64,000 nucleotides of DNA from Pseudomonas sp. AKS31 (lineage in GTDB: Bacteria; Pseudomonadota; Gammaproteobacteria; Pseudomonadales; Pseudomonadaceae). How positions within the stretch are numbered: the first letter of the stretch is position 1; each line of letters opens with the position of its first letter. The notes below the pieces were generated by a model. It was not told where the DNA came from and made no database searches. It saw nothing but the letters and a program-made list of their open reading frames with translations. The translations under genes were made by a program, and so were the position numbers. This document shows, piece after piece, positions 1-6,834 of this stretch. The DNA lies in NCBI RefSeq assembly GCF_023634765.1, contig NZ_JAMLFX010000001.1, forward strand, positions 256,848 through 320,847, written 5' to 3'.

Positions 1-67
1 TCAGGCGGCTATTGATGGCGATGGCGTGGGCGCGATCCATGTGGCGGTAGCTGATGAATACGGGCAT
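1..67 (-). CDS. TIR-domain protein, N-terminal fragment (cut by window edge)
   Basis: Only the first 22 codons are inside the window. They read M-P-V-F-I-S-Y-R-H-M-D-R-A-H-A, the usual opening of a TIR domain: a beta-A strand ending in FISYR followed by an acidic/basic helix. Its ATG overlaps the TGA of the caspase gene by one base (TGATG, 65-69), so the two are probably translationally coupled. Known of the family: bacterial TIR domains in Thoeris systems convert NAD+ into cyclic ADP-ribose-type signals. Inferred: this is a second signal-producing sensor of the same defence operon. The rest of the protein, including the catalytic Glu, cannot be seen. Confidence 0.75.
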   Translation of the reverse strand, partial: MPVFISYRHMDRAHAIAINSRL

Positions 68-1026
68 CAGAAGTGTCCTTTTATGGCGAGTTCGCGGTAG
101 TAGGCGCCGAGGGCGGTGAGGCGGCAGCCGGTGGAGTTGATGGCTGCGTAGTACATGTGTTCGGCGTCCACGGGCTCGATCAGGCTATGGCGATTGCACA
201 TTTGCAGTTGCTTGAAGATGTCGCCGTGCTCGGGGTCGAACAGCGCTTCGGTGGGCTCGTAGCTGGGGTCGAGTCTGAAAACGAAGCTCGGCTCGGGGAA
301 CCAGTCCTTGAGTTTGCGCAGGGTTTCCTCGGCGATCAGCGGTGCCACTTCGCGCAGTGGCACGAACTGCGACACGTTGGTCTTGAATACCGGACGCTGC
401 TCCCAGGCTCCCAGCGCATTGTCGACAAACGAATAGACGCTACCGGGGGTGACCTTGCCGAGTACGTTGGCAGCGCCACCATGCAGCGCTTGCAGCAACA
501 GATCCGTGAATACACCGTGGCCGCGACTTTCCAGGGCGTACTGTTCTTTTTTGCAGGCCGTGAGAATGGTCACGCCTTCGCCGATCACACTGCTGCCACC
601 GCGCAGGTTGCGCAGGGCGCCTGCTGCGCCGGCCTGGCAGCAATCGAGAATGATGATTTTATTCTTGATGTGCGGGGCCTTGTCCGCCCATTCCAGAATG
701 TCGCTGATGCGGATACCGTCTCCGCCAGGCTGATAGTCCTGGGGAATCAGTAGTCCTTCGTCGATGCTGGTGTCGAACTGCCCATGACCGGCGAAGTACA
801 GCAGTGCCACGTCACAGTCGCCTGAGAACAGGCTCTGGATCTGCTGTTTCATGTGTTTGAGCGTTAGTTGTTCTTCGGCCGACGTCAGCACTTTGCTGCT
901 GAAGTTCGGGCGCCCGTTGGCGTGACGCTCCAGTACCGAAGCCATGGCCATTGCGTCGTTGTTACAACCGCTCAACGGCGAGACGTAGTCGTAGTGGTTG
1001 ATGCCGATAAACAGTCCCTTGCGCAT
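67..1026 (-). CDS. Caspase-like protease (peptidase C14 family), putative type IV Thoeris effector
   Basis: This 319 aa protein has a caspase fold at its N-terminus. The opening strand is KGLFIGINHYD. The catalytic dyad is His81 in YFAGHG and Cys130 in ILDCCQAG, with an N-x-D-A segment at about 23-25. The last ~90 residues (from about 228) form a separate domain I do not recognise. The start at 1026 was chosen because M-R-K-G-L-F begins the fold and lies 2 bp after the stop of the upstream TIR-like gene; an in-frame start at 1086 would overlap that gene. The gene overlaps the next TIR gene as TGATG. In type IV Thoeris a caspase-like protease is switched on by a TIR-made nucleotide and degrades host proteins to stop phage growth. 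Assignment of the effector role is by context plus intact dyad. Confidence 0.87.
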   Translation of the reverse strand: MRKGLFIGINHYDYVSPLSGCNNDAMAMASVLERHANGRPNFSSKVLTSAEEQLTLKHMKQQIQSLFSGDCDVALLYFAGHGQFDTSIDEGLLIPQDYQPGGDGIRISDILEWADKAPHIKNKIIILDCCQAGAAGALRNLRGGSSVIGEGVTILTACKKEQYALESRGHGVFTDLLLQALHGGAANVLGKVTPGSVYSFVDNALGAWEQRPVFKTNVSQFVPLREVAPLIAEETLRKLKDWFPEPSFVFRLDPSYEPTEALFDPEHGDIFKQLQMCNRHSLIEPVDAEHMYYAAINSTGCRLTALGAYYRELAIKGHF

Positions 1027-1028
1027 GG

Positions 1029-1436
1029 TTACACCGCCGTATGCAGGCGGATCGCGCTGACGATGCTGTTGGTGTTCCACGCGCACTCGGCGTGCGCCGC
1101 TTCACGCACCACGGTGGAAATGCGCTCGGCGCCGAATGGCTTGATCGCGATGATCACCTTGCCCATTCGTTTGGCGATCTCGATTTCCTTGTTGATCCAC
1201 TTGCTGTAGGTCGAATACATCCCGGCCATGATCAGTACCGCCGAGCAAGGGCGAATCTTGTTTTCGATGGCTTCTTCGAGCTGCTTGTCGGTCTGCGCGC
1301 CCATGATCGGGTTATGTGGCGGCACGGAAAAATTCTTGAAATTGAAATCCGGCTTGGCGCCGAGCAGGCGTACCAGATTGTCGTGAGCGTGGGCGTAGTT
1401 CCACGAATGGCTGATGAACAGGTGATAGGTCTGCAT
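1029..1436 (-). CDS. Small TIR-like protein (ThsB/DUF1863-type), putative Thoeris sensor
   Basis: This 135 aa protein consists of essentially one TIR-like domain. The first strand is Y-H-L-F-I-S-H-S-W. A conserved segment SKWINKEIEIA at about 78-88 places the probable NADase Glu at position 84. The start at 1436 has a good ribosome binding site (GAGGAA, 5 nt upstream); a longer reading from 1487 has no support. The gene is the first of the operon, followed after 2 bp by the caspase-like gene. Known: ThsB-type TIR proteins sense phage proteins and make cyclic ADP-ribose isomers. Inferred: this gene and the partial TIR at the window edge give the operon two different sensors for one effector. 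Confidence 0.85.
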   Translation of the reverse strand: MQTYHLFISHSWNYAHAHDNLVRLLGAKPDFNFKNFSVPPHNPIMGAQTDKQLEEAIENKIRPCSAVLIMAGMYSTYSKWINKEIEIAKRMGKVIIAIKPFGAERISTVVREAAHAECAWNTNSIVSAIRLHTAV

Positions 1437-1610
1437 GGGGTTCCTCGAAGGTCGCGAAGGTGCGAAGGAGGACCCCAATCTAGGCATCTGGAGCTTGCCT
1501 ACAAGGGCTGGGCGGTGAAAGAGAAATGTCCTGCAAGGAGGCGTTTACAGGTCTGTCAGAAAGGTCTGGTGTTTAGCGGGGGCGGGAATTTGTCAGGCGC
1601 GGTCCGACAT

Positions 1611-1639
1611 CCGGCAGCCCTCGGGCGAGGTGCTGCCGG
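1611..1639. other. Inverted repeat between rsgA and the TIR/caspase operon
   Basis: CCGGCAGC at 1611-1618 pairs perfectly with GCTGCCGG at 1632-1639, with a 13 nt loop. It lies 10 bp past the end of rsgA, upstream of the defence operon. There is no T-run on the minus-strand side, so it is only a weak terminator candidate. The 1437-1648 gap otherwise shows nothing I can name. Confidence 0.45.
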
Positions 1640-1648
1640 TGCAGATGT

Positions 1649-2680
1649 TTAGTAGCCGTTTTCCGGCAGGCTGGCGATGATCGAGCGGTAGCTGTTCATC
1701 CGTTGCTGCTGGATGCGGCCGTCCTCGAGTGCCTTGAGCAACGCGCAACCCGGTTCGCGGTCGTGCTTGCAGTCGCGGAAACGGCATGTGCCGAGCAAAT
1801 CATCGAACTCGATGAAACCCGCTTCAACGTCGGCACGGCTGACGTGACCGAGACCGAATTCACGGATACCCGGAGAGTCGATCAGTTCGCCGCCGCCAGG
1901 GAAGTGGAACAGGCGCGCGGTGGTCGTGGTGTGCGTACCCTGACCGGACAACTCGGACAACGGCCCGACGCGGGTTTCAACCTCTGGCAGCAGGCTGTTG
2001 ACCAGCGACGACTTGCCGACACCGGACTGGCCGACGAAGACGCTGATGCGGCCGTCGAGCTGCTGTTGCAGTTGTTCCATGCCGTTGCCGTGGTGCGCGG
2101 ACACCTCCAGCACCGGATAACCCAGCGTGCGATACACCGCCAGCAGCGCATTCAGCGCCGGGGCGTTCTGTTCGTCGATCAGGTCGAATTTGTTCAGTAG
2201 CAGCAACGGCCGGATGCCGGCGTGTTCGGCTGCGACCAGATAGCGGTCGATCAGGTTGGCATGCGGCTCAGGCAGCGGCGCGAAGACGATGACGATCATG
2301 TCGACGTTGGCCGCAACCGGTTTGAGCTGGCCGCGGCTGTCCGGGCGGCACAGTTCGGTGGTGCGCGGCAGTTGCGCGACGATTACCCCGATGCCCTGGT
2401 TGCCGGCACGCCAGACGACGGTGTCGCCGGTTACCAGCGCGGGCAGGTTGGCGCGCAAGTGGCAGCGGAACACTTGGCCGGCCTGCTCACCGTCAACAGC
2501 CTCGACCTCGACCTGTACACCGAAGTGGGCGATCACCAGGCCTGTCTGTTCCGGGCCAAGGTCGCCGCCCTCAAGGGCTTCGACAGCCGAGGACTCGCGT
2601 TTGGCGGCGCGTGCAGCGCGTTCGCCCTGAATCTTTTCGATGCGCCAGTTTTGACGACGATTGAGTTGGCGTTTGGCCAT
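1649..2680 (-). CDS. rsgA: Ribosome small subunit-dependent GTPase A
   Basis: This 343 aa protein is a circularly permuted GTPase that checks late 30S subunit assembly. The G4 motif NKFD is at 163-166, before the P-loop GQSGVGKSS at 217-225 and the G3 motif DSPG at 268-271; this order is the permutation diagnostic of the family. An OB-fold region lies at about 45-115. A C-terminal zinc site is formed by C299, C304, H306 and C312. It is divergent from orn with about 107 bp between them, an arrangement usual in Pseudomonas. Confidence 0.97.
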   Translation of the reverse strand: MAKRQLNRRQNWRIEKIQGERAARAAKRESSAVEALEGGDLGPEQTGLVIAHFGVQVEVEAVDGEQAGQVFRCHLRANLPALVTGDTVVWRAGNQGIGVIVAQLPRTTELCRPDSRGQLKPVAANVDMIVIVFAPLPEPHANLIDRYLVAAEHAGIRPLLLLNKFDLIDEQNAPALNALLAVYRTLGYPVLEVSAHHGNGMEQLQQQLDGRISVFVGQSGVGKSSLVNSLLPEVETRVGPLSELSGQGTHTTTTARLFHFPGGGELIDSPGIREFGLGHVSRADVEAGFIEFDDLLGTCRFRDCKHDREPGCALLKALEDGRIQQQRMNSYRSIIASLPENGY

Positions 2681-2787
2681 GGGTGTTCCGTCTGAAGAAT
2701 GCAGCGATTAGGTAAAACGGCCGCGAGTTTAGCACGCCCGGGCATCGCCCTAGGCTAAACTGCGCAGCATTGCCTAGGAGCCGACAT

Positions 2788-3330
2788 ATGCAAAACCCGC
2801 AGAACCTGATCTGGATCGACCTGGAAATGACCGGTCTGGATCCGGAAAACGACGTCATCATCGAGATGGCCACCATCGTCACCGACAGCGATCTGAACAC
2901 ACTGGCCGAAGGCCCGGTGATCGCCATCCACCACAGCGACGAAGTGCTCGCGCGCATGGACGAGTGGAACACCCGCACCCACGGCAACTCCGGCCTGACC
3001 CAGCGCGTGCGCGACAGCCGCATCAGCATGGCTGAAGCGGAAGCTGAAACCATCGCCTTCCTGGAAAAATGGGTACCGAAGGGCAAGTCGCCGATCTGTG
3101 GCAACAGCATCTGCCAGGATCGCCGCTTCCTTTATACCCATATGAAATCGCTGGAGAGCTACTTCCACTACCGCAACCTCGACGTCTCCACGCTCAAGGA
3201 ACTGGCCGCGCGCTGGGCGCCGGACGTGCGCGACAGCTTCAAGAAGGGCAGCACGCACCTGGCACTGGACGACATCCGCGAATCGATCGCCGAATTGCAG
3301 CATTACCGCAAGCACTTCATCAAGTTCTGA
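2788..3330 (+). CDS. orn: Oligoribonuclease
   Basis: This 180 aa DEDD-family 3'-5' exonuclease removes the last short oligoribonucleotides, including pGpG from c-di-GMP breakdown. The first acidic motif is IDLEMTGLD with Asp11 and Glu13, and the length is normal. The start at 2788 was chosen over 2770 because AGGAG (2776-2780) sits 7 nt upstream and [13 protein letters not shown] is the family's usual beginning. The accessory block starts immediately downstream. Confidence 0.97.
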   Translation: MQNPQNLIWIDLEMTGLDPENDVIIEMATIVTDSDLNTLAEGPVIAIHHSDEVLARMDEWNTRTHGNSGLTQRVRDSRISMAEAEAETIAFLEKWVPKGKSPICGNSICQDRRFLYTHMKSLESYFHYRNLDVSTLKELAARWAPDVRDSFKKGSTHLALDDIRESIAELQHYRKHFIKF

Positions 3331-3344
3331 TGGGGTCTATGCAG

Positions 3345-3420
3345 GCGCTGCCGCAGACTGCGATCTTTTTGCACTTGTTGTGCATTCACACCTATCAAAA
3401 GATCTCGGCCTGAGGCAGCT
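3345..3420. repeat. Degenerate REP-type inverted repeat
   Basis: The first arm, GCTGCCGCAGACTGCGATC, and the second arm, AAAAGATCTCGGCCTGAGGC, are imperfect copies facing each other. They resemble the clearer pair at 55090-55176 (CTGCGATC / GATCGCAG core). It sits just past orn, at the entrance to the accessory block. The rest of the 3331-3669 gap is AT-rich with no gene visible. Confidence 0.55.
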
Positions 3421-3583
3421 TTTGCATTTACACGTGTCGCTCGTGCCCTGTTGTGCCTTCATCTGATATCTTCGAGCGGGTAAACCAACTGAAGCAATGG
3501 TTTTTAAGAGTTTCATTTAAGTGTGTTTCATGAATTAAACATCGGATCACCTTTCTGGAGTTTTCCTTACACTTTTGGGTAAG

Positions 3584-3612
3584 TTGAAGTTATCAGTGCA
3601 TGTTATTAATAG
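3584..3612 (+). promoter_or_regulatory. Weak sigma70-like promoter candidate
   Basis: TTGAAG (3584-3589) and TAATAG (3607-3612) are separated by 17 bp, in AT-rich DNA 58 bp before the start of the first 340-residue paralogue. The -10 match is poor, so this is a guess from spacing and position. Confidence 0.25.
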
Positions 3613-3669
3613 TGCTCACTGCTTCGAACACTGGAAGTGTATGAGCTAATGTCTATTAAGGATGATTTC

Positions 3670-4695
3670 ATGAGCGAAATATCAAACGCCGCGCAGGACC
3701 AGTCCGCCGAGTCACAGGCGGCCGTAAGTATCGGTAGTCTTGCCGTAAAGTTCGACGCGGGGGCATCGAGTCGGAGCAAGGTGCTATACGCCAATGGGCG
3801 CATGCAAGTTAAGGTACAGGTTGTAGTGGCGGGTTTGGACAGTGATGGGAATGTCGTTGCTGTTTCCGACGAGGTCATGGAGAGTATTCGTCTTGTTCAC
3901 TATGACAGCGGCAGAACCTTGCGCAATGGCTGGCGAGCCAGTACTGAGCAGGGCCGTTTCACCTTGGCAGTCGCGCACACGGCCGCCGTTATGGAGGATG
4001 AGGATGATGGAGGCGAGGATCTTTCGGACCAGCGCCGGGTACGGACGTTCTGGGTTTCCAGTGAAAATGTTGAAAGCATTCAGATCGGTGCGTCCATAAA
4101 GTTCGATAACACAGTCATCCGCAGTAATGGAACAACTCTGTCGAGCAGGCATGACAGCAGTATCAGCATTGAGGCCATCCTGCCGGTAACCTATGCGATC
4201 GAGCAATTTCGATGGGAAGATGTCTGGTATGACGGCGGGTTCAGAAATCAACGAATTTACAAATACTACCTCGGCTTGTATCCCCATGCGCAACAAGTAA
4301 AGTTGGTTGACTGGATTGCCGAGGGTTCTGCCAGGAACGTTGTATTTGCCTTTGGTAATAAAATCGATGCATGGAATGCAGCGTTTCAGGCAGGAATTCT
4401 GATCCGTCCGAACAGGAACACGTTTAACGTGTCGTTACCGTTTGTCGAGAGTTCCGGTATGACGCCAGATTCCATCAGGTTTACTCATCATGAGAAGGAC
4501 TATGAGGTTGAAGTCAACGATCGCGTCGGAGAACTGACGATTGTCCAGGTACTGTCCCCAACGGCACGAGACCAATTGCCCGTCGACAGATCGGACGTTT
4601 TCCGCTTCACCGCTCTGGATCAATTTGGTACTGAACATAAACTCGCCATCCGCACTAACTTTAAAGAACGAAGCTTCAGGCTGGAGCGAGGCTGA
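3670..4695 (+). CDS. Unrecognised beta-rich protein, paralogue A of a three-member family
   Basis: This 341 aa protein belongs to no family I can name. It shares with the products at 5619-6650 and 9708-10694 an early block (FDAGASSRSKVLYANGRMQ), a middle block (RSNGTTLSS..DSS), a GLYP...K.VDW block near 210-230, and a C-terminal block (FGTEHKLAIR.N..ER.F.LERG). Strand-like alternation and the lack of signal peptide or membrane segments suggest a soluble beta-sandwich protein. The start at 3670 was preferred over GTG at 3637 because AAGGA (3658-3662) lies 7 nt upstream and paralogue B begins at the same alignment point (MSE). It lies with an LRR protein and an RHS protein, so a role linked to those is possible but unproven. 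Confidence 0.85.
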   Translation: MSEISNAAQDQSAESQAAVSIGSLAVKFDAGASSRSKVLYANGRMQVKVQVVVAGLDSDGNVVAVSDEVMESIRLVHYDSGRTLRNGWRASTEQGRFTLAVAHTAAVMEDEDDGGEDLSDQRRVRTFWVSSENVESIQIGASIKFDNTVIRSNGTTLSSRHDSSISIEAILPVTYAIEQFRWEDVWYDGGFRNQRIYKYYLGLYPHAQQVKLVDWIAEGSARNVVFAFGNKIDAWNAAFQAGILIRPNRNTFNVSLPFVESSGMTPDSIRFTHHEKDYEVEVNDRVGELTIVQVLSPTARDQLPVDRSDVFRFTALDQFGTEHKLAIRTNFKERSFRLERG

Positions 4696-4830
4696 TATTT
4701 TTGCTTTTCGTGAAATAGCAAAGGGGCAAATTCAATGACGGCGGTTTAAATTGGAGTGAAGTCAGGGGCATCTCTGTTGGCGGCGGCGCGTAGTGGCTAA
4801 ACTGCGCGCCTCACTGCCAGGATTGCCACC

Positions 4831-5442
4831 ATGTTGCTCATGCTCTATCTGATCGCTATCACTGCCGAAGCCATGACTGGCGCTCTGTCTGCCGGGCGCC
4901 GCGGCATGGACTGGTTCGGTGTCGTACTGATCGCGTGTATTACAGCGTTGGGTGGTGGCTCAGTGCGAGATGTGTTGCTTGGACATTATCCGCTGACGTG
5001 GGTCAAACACCCGGAATACCTGGTGCTGACCTCGGTAGCCGCAATGGTTACCGTGTTCACCGCGCGCTGGATGCGTCACCTGCGCTCGCTGTTTCTGGTA
5101 CTCGACGCCGTCGGCCTGGTGGCGTTTACCCTGATCGGCTGCATGACCGCCCTGGAAATGGGTCACGGGATGCTGGTGGCATCCGTCAGCGGCGTGATCA
5201 CCGGGGTATTTGGCGGCATCCTGCGCGATATTTTCTGCAACGACATTCCGCTGATCTTTCGGCGCGAACTTTATGCGAGTGTCTCGTTTGCTGCAGCATG
5301 GTGCTACATGCTCTGTCTTTATCTGAGCGTGCCCGGTGAACAGGCCATTCTGATTACCTTGTTTGGCGGTTTTTTATTACGCCTGCTGGCCATCCGTTTT
5401 CATTGGGAGATGCCAAAATTCGTATATAACGACGAGCATTAA
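4831..5442 (+). CDS. TRIC-family (UPF0126/YadS-like) membrane protein
   Basis: This 203 aa, strongly hydrophobic protein has about seven membrane segments built as two repeats. Each repeat carries the family glycine/arginine signature: GGGSVRD at about 47-53 and FGGILRD at about 128-134. Bacterial TRIC proteins are trimeric cation channels of the inner membrane; the physiological role in Pseudomonas is unclear. It sits between two members of the 340-residue paralogue family on the same strand but resembles neither. It may be an old resident of the orn-queG interval that the accessory genes have flanked. Confidence 0.88.
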   Translation: MLLMLYLIAITAEAMTGALSAGRRGMDWFGVVLIACITALGGGSVRDVLLGHYPLTWVKHPEYLVLTSVAAMVTVFTARWMRHLRSLFLVLDAVGLVAFTLIGCMTALEMGHGMLVASVSGVITGVFGGILRDIFCNDIPLIFRRELYASVSFAAAWCYMLCLYLSVPGEQAILITLFGGFLLRLLAIRFHWEMPKFVYNDEH

Positions 5443-5618
5443 TCCTCGGTGCAGGAAGATAGTGGTTTACAGGATAAATACCCGTAAGCTGCTAGAGATG
5501 CTGCAAGTGTATGTTTCTTACATTTTTCGCTTTGCTGTTTATTTGAAAGGGCTGTAATTTTTTTGTTGGCATCTTTTCGATGTCAATATTTAAGTATAAC
5601 TCTTCAAAGGAATAGATC

Positions 5619-6650
5619 ATGAGCGAAAGCATGGACGCTACACCCGATCAGCAAACCAATCTGCCCATTATTTCAGGCCTTGCCCTTATGAAGGTCAAGT
5701 TTGATGCCAGCGACAGTACTCGTAGCAGATCGTTGTTCGGTAACGGCCGAATGCAGGTGAAAGTGCAAGTTCTGGTTTCCGGGATAGATCTTGACGGCAA
5801 TGCCATGCACGTACCGGCAGAGGTCATGGAAAGCATTGAGTTGATTCATTACAGCACTGGCAAGACGTTGCGCGACGGCTGGGTGGCGAGCACCGAGCAA
5901 GGGCGGTTCACGATTGAGGCACGACCTTCACTCACTGCCGGAGAGGATCACGACGATGATCTGGAAAACGATGGCGTACATCCTCAAGTTCGCACGTTTT
6001 GGGTGTCCTCATCGAGCGCCGGGACGACTCAGATCGGTGCGCGCCTGTCTTTGAACGGTGAGAGGATTCTCAGTAACGGAACCACACTGTCCAGTGTCCA
6101 TGACAGCAGCGTAACTATCGAAGCACAACCTCCTTCGGCATATTCCATGGAAGCGTTTCGCTGGTATCAAACCCGGCGCGGCGATGAGTTGCCCGGCAAT
6201 CGCATCTGGAGCCATCGTCTGGGACTGTATCCAGGGGGGCAGCAGATCAAACTGGTCGATTGGGTTGTAGACGGTGTAGATAAAGGAACCGACCATGATT
6301 TTGCGGGGGGTAACAGACTTAATGAAATAAGAACCAACTTTATGAAGGTCATTCTTGTTCGCCCCGAAGCCCATAAAGTGACGGTGTCCTTGCCGGCTAA
6401 CGGAGATCCTTTTGTGTTCGCGTTTTTCTCTGACGCCCATACGTGGAATGATGAGAGTTATTCTGTAAGGATCCAGAGCGACGGAGAGCTGACTGTCGTG
6501 CAAGCCCTGTCCGAATATTCGAAAATCGGGAAAGAATTCAAATACGGAGATAAACTTTACTTTCTCGCCATTGATGAACACGGTACGGAGCATAAGCTGG
6601 CGATTCGTGTCAACTTCTATGAGCGCAATTTATATCTGGAACGAGGTTAA
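5619..6650 (+). CDS. Unrecognised beta-rich protein, paralogue B of a three-member family
   Basis: This 343 aa protein is clearly homologous along its whole length to the product at 3670-4695. Shared stretches include NGRMQVKVQV, VMESIEL.HY..GKTLR.GW.ASTEQGRFT, TFWVSS, NGTTLSS.HDSS, and the ending GTEHKLAIR.NF.ER. An acidic stretch (EDHDDDLEND) lies at about 109-118, where paralogue A also has an acidic run. The start has a strong ribosome binding site (AAAGGA, 5606-5611). No catalytic motif, signal peptide or membrane segment is visible. Upstream 5443-5618 is AT-rich and holds only this gene's leader. It was probably made by tandem duplication. Confidence 0.85.
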   Translation: MSESMDATPDQQTNLPIISGLALMKVKFDASDSTRSRSLFGNGRMQVKVQVLVSGIDLDGNAMHVPAEVMESIELIHYSTGKTLRDGWVASTEQGRFTIEARPSLTAGEDHDDDLENDGVHPQVRTFWVSSSSAGTTQIGARLSLNGERILSNGTTLSSVHDSSVTIEAQPPSAYSMEAFRWYQTRRGDELPGNRIWSHRLGLYPGGQQIKLVDWVVDGVDKGTDHDFAGGNRLNEIRTNFMKVILVRPEAHKVTVSLPANGDPFVFAFFSDAHTWNDESYSVRIQSDGELTVVQALSEYSKIGKEFKYGDKLYFLAIDEHGTEHKLAIRVNFYERNLYLERG

Positions 6651-6834
6651 GTCCGGCTTCACTGATGCAATGTCGGTGGATGTAGTAGATATATATTCTT
6701 TTTGGCATGGCGACTATCGATAAGCTGTGCTGTTCAATTATCCGGTAGTCGCACCCAAAGTGCTTTTACTGAATGTCCGGCGCTGGTCCTGAAGTTATCG
6801 GGCCAGCGCAACCTCAGCTCAAGGATGAGTATTC

